Assembly (NCBI GenBank): GCA_031552355.1
Contig: JAVBMO010000007.1
Coordinates: forward strand, 1-12,263
DNA length: 12,263 bases
From: JAVBMO01 sp031552355
Lineage (GTDB): Bacteria; Bacteroidota; Bacteroidia; Bacteroidales; P3
Direction of reading: 5' to 3'
The translations under genes and the position numbers were made by a program. The notes below the pieces were generated by a model, which saw only the letters and a program-made list of their open reading frames with translations, did no database searches and was not told where the DNA came from. Of this stretch, positions 1 through 7,226 are shown piece by piece (position 1 is the first letter of the stretch; the number at the start of each line of letters is the position of its first letter).

Positions 1-930
1 CGGTTCCAAGATGTGTTTGGCGAAACCATTTTGGAATTGGCAAAACAAAATTCTAAAATTGTAGGAATCACACCTGCCATGCCTTCAGGTTGTTCGCTTA
101 ACCTGATGATGAAAGAAATGCCTGAACGGGCTTTTGATGTCGGTATTGCAGAATCGCATGCTGTTACTTTTGCGGCCGGGTTGGCTTGCCAAGGCTTGGT
201 TCCGTTTTGCAATATCTATTCTTCTTTCATGCAGCGTGCCTACGATCAAGTCATTCACGACGTGGCATTACAGGCATTACCCGTTATTTTCTGTTTAGAC
301 CGCGCCGGTTTGGTTGGCGAAGATGGCGCCACACACCAAGGCGTTTTCGATATGGCTTTTTTCAGGCCTATTCCAAATCTTACTATTTGTTCACCCTTGA
401 ACGAAGAAGAATTGCGGAATATGATGTTTACAGCGCAATTGGAAGGCGCCGGAAGTTATGTTATCCGCTACCCTCGTGGAAAAGGCATTCTACACAAATG
501 GCGGACGCCTTTCAGGAAATTAGAAAAAGGAAAAGGCCAGCAAATCCGCGAAGGGAAAGATGCAGCCATTTTATCAATTGGATTTTTAGGTAATAAAGCC
601 TTGGAAGCTGCAAAAATACTAAGTACTTTAGGAATTGAAGTGGCCATTTATGACATGCGATTCCTAAAACCTGTAGACGAGGAACTTCTTCACGAAGTAT
701 TTTCAACCTACAACAAAGTTCTCAGCGTGGAAGATGGCTGCCTGAAAGGCGGTTTATCTTCGGCAATTTTGGAATTTATGAATGAAAATCATTATTCTGC
801 AAAATTCAAAAGTTTGGGAATCCCCGATAGATTTATTGAGCAAGGAAGCTTAACCGACCTCTACAAAGAATGTGAAATAGACGAAGAAGCAATTATTTCT
901 TCTGTAAAAGAATTCTTTGACAAAATATAG
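1..930 (+). CDS. dxs: 1-deoxy-D-xylulose-5-phosphate synthase, C-terminal part (5' truncated by window edge)
   Basis: DXS is a cytosolic thiamine-diphosphate enzyme that condenses pyruvate with glyceraldehyde 3-phosphate to give DXP, the entry step of the MEP isoprenoid pathway and a precursor for thiamine and pyridoxal. The frame is open from base 1; the first residues read RFQDVFGET, matching the start of the transketolase-like pyrimidine-binding domain, so the N-terminal half lies upstream. About 309 residues are visible, against a usual full length near 620-640. Visible motifs are GIAESHAVTFAAGLA with the ThDP-activating glutamate (visible residue 51), DRAGLVGEDGATHQG (about 100-114) and IRYPRG (155-160). 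The last ~120 residues form the transketolase C-terminal domain. The stop is 11 bp from the convergent murC stop, and I see no hairpin in that gap. Identification is secure; only the start is missing. Confidence 0.95.
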   Translation, partial: RFQDVFGETILELAKQNSKIVGITPAMPSGCSLNLMMKEMPERAFDVGIAESHAVTFAAGLACQGLVPFCNIYSSFMQRAYDQVIHDVALQALPVIFCLDRAGLVGEDGATHQGVFDMAFFRPIPNLTICSPLNEEELRNMMFTAQLEGAGSYVIRYPRGKGILHKWRTPFRKLEKGKGQQIREGKDAAILSIGFLGNKALEAAKILSTLGIEVAIYDMRFLKPVDEELLHEVFSTYNKVLSVEDGCLKGGLSSAILEFMNENHYSAKFKSLGIPDRFIEQGSLTDLYKECEIDEEAIISSVKEFFDKI

Positions 931-941
931 TTTCTCATTTT

Positions 942-2294
942 CTACAAGCCCAAATTTTCCCTGAAAGCTTTTTCCAAGGGCATTACCAGTTTATCGATAT
1001 CGCCGGCGCCCAAAGTAAGAACGACATCGGCGCCAAGCGCCAAAATCAAATCTGTTAATCCTTCTTTTGTGGACAAATATTTGTTGTGGTTGCTTATTTT
1101 GTTCAAAAGGCTTTTCGATGAAATGCCCGGAATAGGCAATTCCCTTGCAGGATAAATATCCAACAAGATAATTTCATCAAGGGTTTCGAGCACTTTGGCA
1201 AAATCATCTAAAAAGTCACGGGTACGAGTATATAGATGAGGCTGGAAAATGCCTGCAATTCTTTTGTTTGGATACAAATGCCGAACGGATTCTATGCAAA
1301 ATTCCAGTTCTTTGGGATGATGGGCGTAATCATCAATAAATACAAATTCCGGCGTGTTAATGCGAATATCGAAACGGCGCCGGGCACCAGAAAAGCTTTC
1401 TATTGCTGCACGAATATCACGTTCCTCCACTCCGCACTGAATGGCTACAGCCATGGCAATGACACTGTTTTCGATATTATGCAAGCCCGGATAATTCATT
1501 TTTATATCGTGCCAAATGCCATTGGGATGGCGAAAATCGAAATAATAGGAACCTTTATAAACCCGAAGGTTCCACGCATAAAAATCGGCACTTACGTTGT
1601 CCAGGGCATAAGTGTAGTAAGTTAAATCTTCCGACACTTCAAGCGGCAATCCGTGTTTCAGGAAAACCACGCCGTTTTCCTGTGTTTGGTTCACAAACTG
1701 TTGGAAATTCCCCAGCATTTCGTCATGCGAGCCATAAATGTCCAAATGGTCGGGGTCGGTAGAAGTAACCACAGCAATATTAGGAAACAATTGCAGAAAA
1801 GAACGGTCGAATTCGTCTGCCTCGGCGACTAAAAGTTCGCTATCTGTATTAATCAAATAATTGCTGTTGATATTTTTGGAAATTCCTCCCAAAAAAGCAT
1901 TGCATCCTACCGGGCTTTGGTTCAACAAATGAGTAATCATGCTGGAAACCGTGGTTTTCCCATGGCTACCGGCCACAGCAATCAGTTGTTTTTCTTTGGC
2001 CAAAATACCTAAAATTTCTGAACGCTTTTTCATAGGAAAATGATTTTCCTTGAAAAACAAAAACTCCTTGTTATCGTTGGGAATTGCCGGCGTATAAATC
2101 ACATAATCTATTTGAGTGGGTATTTGCGAAATATCTTCTTCATAGTGTACCGGAATCCCTTCATTTTCGAGTTCTTTTGTCAAATCTGTTTCTGTGCGGT
2201 CGTAGCCCGAAACCTGATGCCCCAAAGCCTGAAAATAACGCGCCAGCGCACTCATTCCAATTCCACCGATTCCTAAGAAATAATAGGTCTTCAT
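942..2294 (-). CDS. murC: UDP-N-acetylmuramate--L-alanine ligase MurC
   Basis: MurC is the cytosolic ATP-dependent ligase that adds the first amino acid, L-alanine, to UDP-MurNAc in peptidoglycan precursor synthesis. At 450 residues it has the usual family length. The order of motifs is complete: N-terminal nucleotide-binding loop GIGGIGMSALA (about 8-18), Mur-ligase P-loop GSHGKTT (109-115), EADEFDRSF (158-166), DPDHLDIY (180-187), GLHNIENS (270-277), GARRRFD (303-309) and DDYAHHP (321-327) with FQPHLYTRT (350-358) in the C-terminal domain. The ATG start sits 15 bp after the murG stop behind an A-rich leader with no Shine-Dalgarno sequence, and begins directly at the Rossmann domain as expected. 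It is the last gene of the minus-strand run and ends facing dxs. In many Bacteroidota murC is followed by ftsQ-ftsA-ftsZ; here it is not. Confidence 0.97.
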   Translation of the reverse strand: MKTYYFLGIGGIGMSALARYFQALGHQVSGYDRTETDLTKELENEGIPVHYEEDISQIPTQIDYVIYTPAIPNDNKEFLFFKENHFPMKKRSEILGILAKEKQLIAVAGSHGKTTVSSMITHLLNQSPVGCNAFLGGISKNINSNYLINTDSELLVAEADEFDRSFLQLFPNIAVVTSTDPDHLDIYGSHDEMLGNFQQFVNQTQENGVVFLKHGLPLEVSEDLTYYTYALDNVSADFYAWNLRVYKGSYYFDFRHPNGIWHDIKMNYPGLHNIENSVIAMAVAIQCGVEERDIRAAIESFSGARRRFDIRINTPEFVFIDDYAHHPKELEFCIESVRHLYPNKRIAGIFQPHLYTRTRDFLDDFAKVLETLDEIILLDIYPARELPIPGISSKSLLNKISNHNKYLSTKEGLTDLILALGADVVLTLGAGDIDKLVMPLEKAFRENLGL

Positions 2295-2309
2295 TTTGTT
2301 TACAATTCT

Positions 2310-3404
2310 TTATTTCTTCATCAATTTTACCACTTCTTCCACAATTCTTTCTGCCGCATCGGCCACGCCCAATTGTTTGGCGTTCAAAGACAATTCTTGT
2401 TGCAAGTTTTTATCGTTAAACAAATTTTCCAACATTTCGGGCAATTTTTCCACGGCCTGAGTATCGGGCAAAAGCAATGCTGCATTCCTTTTTACCAAAG
2501 CCATAGCATTTTTGGTTTGATGGTCTTCGGAAACATTGGGCGAAGGCACCAAAATGGCAGGTTTTCCAACCAAACAAAGTTCCGAAATGGCAATGGCTCC
2601 GGCACGCGAAACAATGACATCGGCTGCAGTGTAAGCATAATCCATTTTTGAAAGGAATTCAAAAACTTTTACATTATCCGCCTCTGCCGCTTTTACGGCG
2701 TTGCAGGCCGCTTGGTAATAGAATTTCCCTGTCTGCCAAATCACTTGGATTTGTTTTTCTTTGAAATATTGCAAAGCGGAATGGATACTTTCATTCATGG
2801 TACGAGCGCCAAGGCTTCCTCCTACGCTCAACAAAACAGGTTGTTCGGCATTCAGCCCGAAAAATTCCAAAGCTGTTTCCCTGTTTGCCACAAGGTTCAC
2901 AATGTCATGCCTGACGGGATTTCCCGTGAAAACAATCTTTTCTTTGTTAAAAAACTTTTCCATTCCGGGGTATGCCACACAAATTGTGGCAACTCGCCGG
3001 GACAAAATTTTATTCGTAATTCCGGGGTAGGAATTTTGTTCCTGAATTAAAGCCGGAATTCCTTGCGATGTTGCTTTCCAAAGCACGGCTGCACTTGCAT
3101 AGCCACCCACGCCAATCACAATATCGGGGGCAAATTCTTTCAGGATTTTTCCTGCTTTTTGCAAACTGCGAAATACTTTGAACGGAACGGCCAAATTCTT
3201 CAGTGTCATTTTGCGCTGAATGCCCACCATAGGCAAACCCACAATTTTATAACCTGCAGCAGGAACTTTTTCCATTTCCATTTTCCCTTCGGCACCTACA
3301 AATAAAATCAAGGTATCGGGAAATTCTTTTTTTATGGCATTGGCTATGGCTATGGCCGGAAATATATGTCCGCCGCTGCCTCCGCCGCTGATAATTACTT
3401 TCAT
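2310..3404 (-). CDS. murG: Undecaprenyl-PP-MurNAc-pentapeptide GlcNAc transferase MurG
   Basis: MurG is a peripheral inner-membrane GT-B glycosyltransferase (GT28) that moves GlcNAc from UDP-GlcNAc onto lipid I, making lipid II. Its 364 residues match the family. The N-terminal acceptor domain shows the glycine-rich loop GGGSGGHIFPA (7-17), GVGGYAS (98-104) and QEQNSYPGITNK (121-132). The C-terminal donor domain shows GNPVR (161-165), GGSLGA (195-200), SRAGAIAISEL (266-276) and the UDP-GlcNAc-binding stretch PSPNVSEDHQTKNA (287-300). The ATG directly precedes the first beta strand and glycine loop, so the start is firm. It lies 8 bp after the SIMPL-protein stop and 15 bp before murC, so the three genes are probably co-transcribed. 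The usual upstream partner in the division/cell-wall cluster, ftsW, is absent. Confidence 0.97.
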   Translation of the reverse strand: MKVIISGGGSGGHIFPAIAIANAIKKEFPDTLILFVGAEGKMEMEKVPAAGYKIVGLPMVGIQRKMTLKNLAVPFKVFRSLQKAGKILKEFAPDIVIGVGGYASAAVLWKATSQGIPALIQEQNSYPGITNKILSRRVATICVAYPGMEKFFNKEKIVFTGNPVRHDIVNLVANRETALEFFGLNAEQPVLLSVGGSLGARTMNESIHSALQYFKEKQIQVIWQTGKFYYQAACNAVKAAEADNVKVFEFLSKMDYAYTAADVIVSRAGAIAISELCLVGKPAILVPSPNVSEDHQTKNAMALVKRNAALLLPDTQAVEKLPEMLENLFNDKNLQQELSLNAKQLGVADAAERIVEEVVKLMKK

Positions 3405-3412
3405 ATTTTCTT

Positions 3413-4111
3413 TTATTCTATTGAAAATAGCACATTTATTTCTGAGAAAAGACGTATTTTTTGGAAACGAATTTCATCCTCTGCTTTTTCCTCTTTATAT
3501 TCTTCAGCAGAATTCATTTTCCGTACTCCTCCTGCATATGGTATCACTTTATACTCTGTCCTATAAAAAGTCATGTCTTGCAATATTCTTAAAGGTTTTC
3601 CGCATTTCTCACCAACAGCCTGCAACAAATAATTGGCTTTTTCTTTGGCACTTTTAATCGCTTTTATCTGTATCTCTTTTTTCAGGCTATCTATTTTTGA
3701 ATGAGCCACTCTTTGAATAAAAGCCTCATTGATTCCCAATTCGTCCAACTTTTGATATACTTTCCCAACTGTTGCAGCATCCGAAACTTTCAATTGATAT
3801 TTTTTGGTTACCACAACATCTTTTTTCCAACTTACCCTCACATAATCTGCATCCGCATCCGAAAGAGAAAGGTTTTTTAAATCAATATCCAAAGATTTCA
3901 ACGCCTCTTTTAGAGATTTTTCTTGCATTTCGACAGTTGTCTTTGATTTTTCTTTGAGCGAAATTGAAATGTAAATTTCATCCGGGATAACGTATTCTTC
4001 TGCCGTTCCTGTTACTTCTATGTACGGTTTTTCTATTGGATTTTGCTGTCCCCAAACAGAAATTGTTGTTAAAAAACAGATAGATAAAAGAAATGTTTTG
4101 ATTGTTTTCAT
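3413..4111 (-). CDS. SIMPL-domain (DUF541) secreted protein
   Basis: A 232-residue protein with a likely Sec signal peptide: a Lys at residues 2 and 5, then a hydrophobic core (about residues 7-19), with probable cleavage just before the QQ near residues 22-23. The mature part begins IEVTGTAEEYVIPDEIYISISL, written here only as the pattern 'EVTGxxxExVxPDxIxxxIxL', which is the hallmark of SIMPL/DUF541 proteins. The middle is charged and helical (about 55-75 and 135-165), followed by beta-rich C-terminal segments, also usual for the family. It is likely periplasmic or envelope-associated; SIMPL proteins have been linked loosely to stress and signalling, and no enzymatic activity can be read here. 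The gene leads murG-murC with an 8-bp gap, so its expression is probably tied to peptidoglycan precursor synthesis. Its start follows a strong hairpin (4150-4187) that separates it from ssb. Family assignment is good, function unknown. Confidence 0.85.
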   Translation of the reverse strand: MKTIKTFLLSICFLTTISVWGQQNPIEKPYIEVTGTAEEYVIPDEIYISISLKEKSKTTVEMQEKSLKEALKSLDIDLKNLSLSDADADYVRVSWKKDVVVTKKYQLKVSDAATVGKVYQKLDELGINEAFIQRVAHSKIDSLKKEIQIKAIKSAKEKANYLLQAVGEKCGKPLRILQDMTFYRTEYKVIPYAGGVRKMNSAEEYKEEKAEDEIRFQKIRLFSEINVLFSIE

Positions 4112-4149
4112 AAAACTGTGTATTTAATTCTATTCAAAAGTCATAAAGA

Positions 4150-4187
4150 AAGGGACTTACAAAGGAAAATACCTTTATAAATCCCTT
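4150..4187 (-). terminator. Hairpin between ssb and SIMPL gene, probable terminator or attenuator
   Basis: Two 16-base arms (plus-strand 4150-4165 and 4172-4187) flank a 6-base loop. Read on the minus strand the arms are AAGGGATTTATAAAGG and CCTTTGTAAGTCCCTT, giving 16 consecutive pairs including two G-U wobbles. On the plus strand those two positions would be C-A mismatches, so the structure fits RNA transcribed in the ssb-to-SIMPL direction. The following minus-strand bases (TCTTTATGACTTTT) are T-rich but not a clean run, so full termination is uncertain. It begins 22 bp after the ssb stop. Confidence 0.65.
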
Positions 4188-4209
4188 GTAAATATTTACT
4201 TATAAAATC

Positions 4210-4629
4210 TTAGAAAGGAATACTTCCTAAATCGCTGTCATCTGAAAGAAGCGCACTTAAAGGGTCTTCGGTCTGAGTTTGATTTTGGTTTGAAGAAGAA
4301 TTTCTATGTCCCAAAATCATAAAATTTTCGGCAACCACTTCTGTCGTATATCTCTTGTGTCCTTCTTTGTCTTCCCAAGAACGGGTACGTAATTTTCCCT
4401 CAATATACACCTGGGTTCCTTTTTGAAGAAATCTTTCTGCTATATCGGCCAAACCTCTCCAGCAAACAATATTGTGCCATTCGGTTTGTTCAACTTTATG
4501 TCCTTCTTTGTTTTTGTAGCTTTCTGTTGTCGCCAACGGAAATACTGCTTTTTTTGCATTATCAAAATTCACGATTTCAGGGTCTTTTCCCAAATTCCCC
4601 ACTAAAATAACTTTGTTTACTCCAGCCAT
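4210..4629 (-). CDS. ssb: Single-stranded DNA-binding protein
   Basis: SSB coats single-stranded DNA during replication, recombination and repair and recruits partner proteins through its C-terminal tip. The 139-residue product opens with the OB-fold signature MAGVNKVILVGNLGKDPE and continues with the conserved ATTESYKNKEG, EWHNIVCW (about 50-57) and VYIEGKLRTRSWEDKEG segments; the OB fold spans about residues 1-108. A short Gln/Asn/Ser linker follows, then an acidic tip ending DDSDLGSIPF, close to the canonical DDDIPF protein-interaction motif. The linker is shorter than in E. coli SSB (178 aa) but normal for this phylum. It lies 104 bp downstream of mutY, a neighbour pair seen widely in Bacteroidota. 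The gap contains its own promoter-like box, so ssb may be transcribed both alone and from upstream. Confidence 0.96.
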   Translation of the reverse strand: MAGVNKVILVGNLGKDPEIVNFDNAKKAVFPLATTESYKNKEGHKVEQTEWHNIVCWRGLADIAERFLQKGTQVYIEGKLRTRSWEDKEGHKRYTTEVVAENFMILGHRNSSSNQNQTQTEDPLSALLSDDSDLGSIPF

Positions 4630-4702
4630 AACGTTTTTCTTTTTGTTCTCTTTTTAAAAACAACTTTTGTTTTATTCCAAATAGTTTCGATAAATTAAAA
4701 CA

Positions 4703-4710
4703 CAAATATA
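4703..4710 (-). promoter_or_regulatory. Candidate -7 promoter box for ssb
   Basis: The minus strand reads TATATTTG, an exact match to the Bacteroidetes -7 consensus TAnnTTTG, about 74 bases upstream of the ssb ATG in the 104-bp mutY-ssb gap. I see no TTTG at the expected 19-21 base distance upstream (the nearest lies only 12 bases away), so this rests on the -7 box alone in an AT-rich stretch. Confidence 0.35.
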
Positions 4711-4733
4711 GGAATTATTCTACAAATGCAATT

Positions 4734-5822
4734 TTATTTTTGAAAAAAATACATGGATTTTTCTTTTTTCAAAAAAAGGTCAATCAACCGGGGAATTGCG
4801 TAATTCCCAATTTCGGCAAAGGGTACACAGATTTCGGCAGATAATTTTGATGTGGGTTTTTTCTTCAATTCAACCCGGAGGAACTCTGCATAAATGGTCT
4901 GATGTGTAAGCTGGTGTTTACATTCCCACGCTTTTTCAAAATCATATTCTTCGGATTTCAGTCCCATTGCCAAAAGATTTTCCTTTACCAAAGTTTCGAT
5001 TTCCGCAGCCGACAAAGCCTTTTCTTTTTCCACCAAAGGAAATTGGTACAAATTTTTCCAAATATCTTTATTTTCACGCTTTTCGAGAAAAATTTGCTTT
5101 TGCCCGTTTTCTTCCATTTCAAAAACCAAAAAGTAGAAAAAACGATTTCGAATTTTGATTTGCTTTTCCTTGATGGGCAAAACTTTTTGTTTTTCTTCTG
5201 CAAAAGCAATGCAATCGTTTTTAAATATACATTCTTGACAAAGAGGATTTTGAGGCTTGCAATGCAAGGCGCCGAATTCCATCACGGCTTGGTTGAATAA
5301 ATCAGGATTTTCCTTGTCAATCAGCGAATTTAAAAGGGTTTCGAATTCAGAATAGGCTTTTGTGGAATTTATCGGCGTGTAAATTCCGTACAATCGCGAA
5401 ATAAAACGGTAAACATTTCCATCGACTACAGGCTTGGGTTCTTTGAAAGCAAAGGAAGCAACGGCTGCGGCCGTATATCGGCCAATGCCTTTTAGTTTCA
5501 GGATTTCATGATAACTTTCAGGGAATTTGCCCGAATAGTTTTCCATAATGGCATGGGCGGCTGCATGCAAATTCCGCGCACGGGAATAGTAACCCAGGCC
5601 TTGCCAAAGTTTCAGAACCTTTTCTTCGTCGGCATTGGCAAGGCTTTCCACCGTTGGAAAGGCTTCCATAAAACGGGTATAGTATTCATAGCCCTGAACA
5701 ACGCGCGTTTGCTGCAAAATAATTTCCGAAATCCAAATTTTATAAGGGTCTTGTGTATTTCGCCAAGGCAAATCGCGCCTGTTTTCGAGGAACCAAGCAA
5801 TTAGTTTTTGAGCAAAAAGCAT
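4734..5822 (-). CDS. mutY: A/G-specific adenine glycosylase MutY
   Basis: MutY removes adenine mispaired with 8-oxoguanine, preventing G-to-T transversions. The 362-residue protein has an N-terminal HhH-GPD catalytic domain: LPWR (18-21), SEIILQQTRV with the catalytic glutamate E33, GLGYYSRARNL (75-85), the helix-hairpin-helix LKGIGRYTAAAV (110-121) and the catalytic aspartate in VVDGNVYRF (D134). The [4Fe-4S] cluster motif C-x6-C-x2-C-x5-C is intact (C188, C195, C198, C204). From about residue 220 a NUDIX-like C-terminal domain follows, used for 8-oxoG recognition. The ATG start is right for the family. It begins 30 bp after the acpH stop, so acpH-mutY are probably one unit, and ssb follows. 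Nothing is missing or degraded. Confidence 0.96.
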   Translation of the reverse strand: MLFAQKLIAWFLENRRDLPWRNTQDPYKIWISEIILQQTRVVQGYEYYTRFMEAFPTVESLANADEEKVLKLWQGLGYYSRARNLHAAAHAIMENYSGKFPESYHEILKLKGIGRYTAAAVASFAFKEPKPVVDGNVYRFISRLYGIYTPINSTKAYSEFETLLNSLIDKENPDLFNQAVMEFGALHCKPQNPLCQECIFKNDCIAFAEEKQKVLPIKEKQIKIRNRFFYFLVFEMEENGQKQIFLEKRENKDIWKNLYQFPLVEKEKALSAAEIETLVKENLLAMGLKSEEYDFEKAWECKHQLTHQTIYAEFLRVELKKKPTSKLSAEICVPFAEIGNYAIPRLIDLFLKKEKSMYFFQK

Positions 5823-5852
5823 ATTTTAGCCAAAAGAGGTGTTAAATTGTTT

Positions 5853-6434
5853 TTATAGAGAGTTTTGTGTTAAAAATTCTTTGCAAAGGTCGGGGAAAAA
5901 GTTGAAAAAACTGTTTTCAAAAAAAGTATAATCCTTGGAAAGGACTTCTGTAGCCTGTTGCATATTGGAAATATACGGCGTCCGGCGTGTCATGCCGGCA
6001 AAAACTTTTTCCAAAAAATCCAAATGTTGATAATTGTAGAGCCAATTGCCGGATTTCATGTGATTGAAAAGGGTTTTTACCCGTTCCGGCAAAATATCTC
6101 GATAATTTTCAATTAATTGATATTGTTTTTCGGCATATTTTCCCAACAATTCCGAACTGTATTTTTCCCAATTTTTTGCCAAAAAATGGTCGAAATAAAT
6201 ATCGACAACCACCGGCGAATAGAGTCGGAAATGGGGTTTCAAACGTTCTACACATTTTTTTACTTCCGAATGTACATCGGTAAAAACATCTATTTTCCGG
6301 TGCAACAAAATCCCTTTTTGCACATCAGGGCTGTATTCGTAGAGATGGCTTCCCTTCACGCTGTCGGCAATGAAATTCCCCAGTCGGATTTCAGAATTTT
6401 CGGGCGAAAGATATAAATGGGCCAAAAAGTTCAT
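5853..6434 (-). CDS. acpH: Acyl carrier protein phosphodiesterase (AcpH/DUF479 family)
   Basis: AcpH-type enzymes hydrolyse holo-ACP to apo-ACP and 4'-phosphopantetheine, recycling the prosthetic group of fatty acid synthesis. The product is 193 residues, the same length as E. coli AcpH. It carries the family signatures MNFLAHLYLS at the extreme N-terminus, GNFIADSVKG (19-28), GILLHRKIDVFTD (41-53), and VVVDIYFDHFLAKNW (about 75-89), whose His and Asp residues form the predicted HD-like metal site. The start is fixed by the universally N-terminal MNFLAH motif. It follows a terminator-like hairpin (6458-6487), so it probably starts a new transcription unit continuing into mutY 30 bp downstream. 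I see no clear promoter box in its short leader. The family assignment is solid; the exact substrate in this organism is inferred from E. coli. Confidence 0.9.
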   Translation of the reverse strand: MNFLAHLYLSPENSEIRLGNFIADSVKGSHLYEYSPDVQKGILLHRKIDVFTDVHSEVKKCVERLKPHFRLYSPVVVDIYFDHFLAKNWEKYSSELLGKYAEKQYQLIENYRDILPERVKTLFNHMKSGNWLYNYQHLDFLEKVFAGMTRRTPYISNMQQATEVLSKDYTFFENSFFNFFPDLCKEFLTQNSL

Positions 6435-6457
6435 AATCAGTAGATTTTCTAAAACAA

Positions 6458-6487
6458 AATGGAATTTGCCCTAAAACAAATTCCATT
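6458..6487 (-). terminator. Probable intrinsic terminator after the membrane-protein gene
   Basis: A perfect 11-bp inverted repeat, AATGGAATTTG / CAAATTCCATT, surrounds an 8-base loop in the 81-bp gap between the 6516-7133 gene and acpH. On the minus strand the second arm is followed directly by TTGTTTTAG, a T-rich tail as expected for Rho-independent termination. It likely ends the tyrS-smORF-membrane protein unit. The stem is AT-rich, so its strength is moderate. Confidence 0.65.
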
Positions 6488-6515
6488 AATAATTGATTGT
6501 TTTATAGCGTTTTGC

Positions 6516-7133
6516 CTATTTTTGTTTACTTAAAATACAATATCCGGTAAGGTCCGGATTAAAATATTCAAAAGGAAACGTATAAATTTTTGCAGAACCT
6601 GTCTTTGCATTTATTTCCAACTCAGAAATATTTTGTTTTACTCCTTCGCTGTCATAAGCAGACAAACACAATTTTCCTTCAAAATCATTCGCAAATTCCA
6701 AAAACAAACCTACGGAATTCGACATTTGTTCTGCGCGCCCTATGGATATTCCCGATTTTTCGATACTTTCATCTTTAAAAATCAGCGTTTTCCCTGTCGA
6801 TTCGTCAATGCCCGAAGCAAAAGCCTTTATGCCTTTCCCGACTATTTTTCCACTTTTTTCGGCCATTCTTTCCACAATATCTTCGCTCAAAGGCGAGGTG
6901 GAGGTTTTATACTCTACTTCTTCAGTAACACATTCTGTATCTGTGCAATCAACAGCTGTTTTAATTGTGGAATAAAAGGAATAGGTTGCCAATAAAGAGA
7001 AAACAACCACCCCACAAAGGGAGATAATCCATAACTTTTGGTTGTTTTTAATAATTCCTGCAATGGTTAATCCACATCCTATCAAAACCATAAGAATAGA
7101 GAAAACCAACAATAACAAATATTCTAATATCAT
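6516..7133 (-). CDS. Two-segment membrane protein of unknown function
   Basis: I do not recognise this 205-residue protein. It starts with two hydrophobic helices (about residues 3-27 and 34-56) separated by a short polar turn (KNNQK), which suggests a membrane hairpin with both ends on the same side. A Cys pair (CTDTEC, about 63-68) follows directly after the second helix. Then comes a charged, probably helical stretch (about 80-105) containing KSGKIVGKGIKAFASGID, and a beta-rich C-terminal region (about 115-200) with alternating hydrophobic residues that could form a small soluble domain. Its ATG overlaps the stop of the upstream 28-residue ORF in an ATGA arrangement, so the two are probably translationally coupled. 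Both lie behind tyrS and before a terminator-like hairpin. No catalytic motif is visible. The reading frame is clean and its codon use resembles its neighbours, so I take it as a real gene. Confidence 0.7.
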   Translation of the reverse strand: MILEYLLLLVFSILMVLIGCGLTIAGIIKNNQKLWIISLCGVVVFSLLATYSFYSTIKTAVDCTDTECVTEEVEYKTSTSPLSEDIVERMAEKSGKIVGKGIKAFASGIDESTGKTLIFKDESIEKSGISIGRAEQMSNSVGLFLEFANDFEGKLCLSAYDSEGVKQNISELEINAKTGSAKIYTFPFEYFNPDLTGYCILSKQK

Positions 7134-7216
7134 TCTTCTGAGTTTTTATTTTTTAATAACAATGCAACTACACCAACCAAAAGGATTAAAATAATGAGCA
7201 ATAACAATACAATCAT
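7130..7216 (-). CDS. Small single-pass membrane protein, 28 residues
   Basis: A minus-strand ORF of 28 codons plus stop lies in the gap between tyrS and the 6516-7133 gene. It starts with ATG 10 bp after the tyrS stop, behind AAGGCGAG, a plausible ribosome-binding site. Residues 2-21 are uninterrupted hydrophobic (Ile, Leu, Val, Ala, one Gly), then a charged tail KNKNSEE. Its TGA overlaps the next gene's ATG by four bases (ATGA), the classic coupling arrangement. The tail suggests one transmembrane helix with a short polar end. Such ORFs can act as membrane anchors, partners of the adjacent membrane protein, or simply leader peptides that control its translation. The overlap and spacing support it; an AT-rich sequence can make short Leu/Ile-rich frames by chance. 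Confidence 0.55.
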   Translation of the reverse strand: MIVLLLLIILILLVGVVALLLKNKNSEE

Positions 7217-7226
7217 AGCTCGCCTT

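Noticed and set aside
13..15. GTG as start codon of the first gene
   Set aside because: The frame is open upstream to base 1 and encodes the conserved QDVFG segment; this is an internal codon of a truncated dxs.
931..941. Bidirectional terminator between the convergent dxs and murC genes
   Set aside because: The gap is 11 bp and neither it nor the adjoining gene ends show an inverted repeat.
1236..1625. Long plus-strand frames opposite murC, murG, mutY and tyrS
   Set aside because: They lie wholly within well-identified genes on the other strand, show no family motifs and have composition expected of antisense frames.
4135..4163. Promoter for the SIMPL gene: minus-strand TTTG, 17-base spacer, GACTTTTG
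   Set aside because: The -7 box has a wrong first base and the spacer is short; the TTTG lies inside the hairpin arm. Not strong enough to list as a feature.
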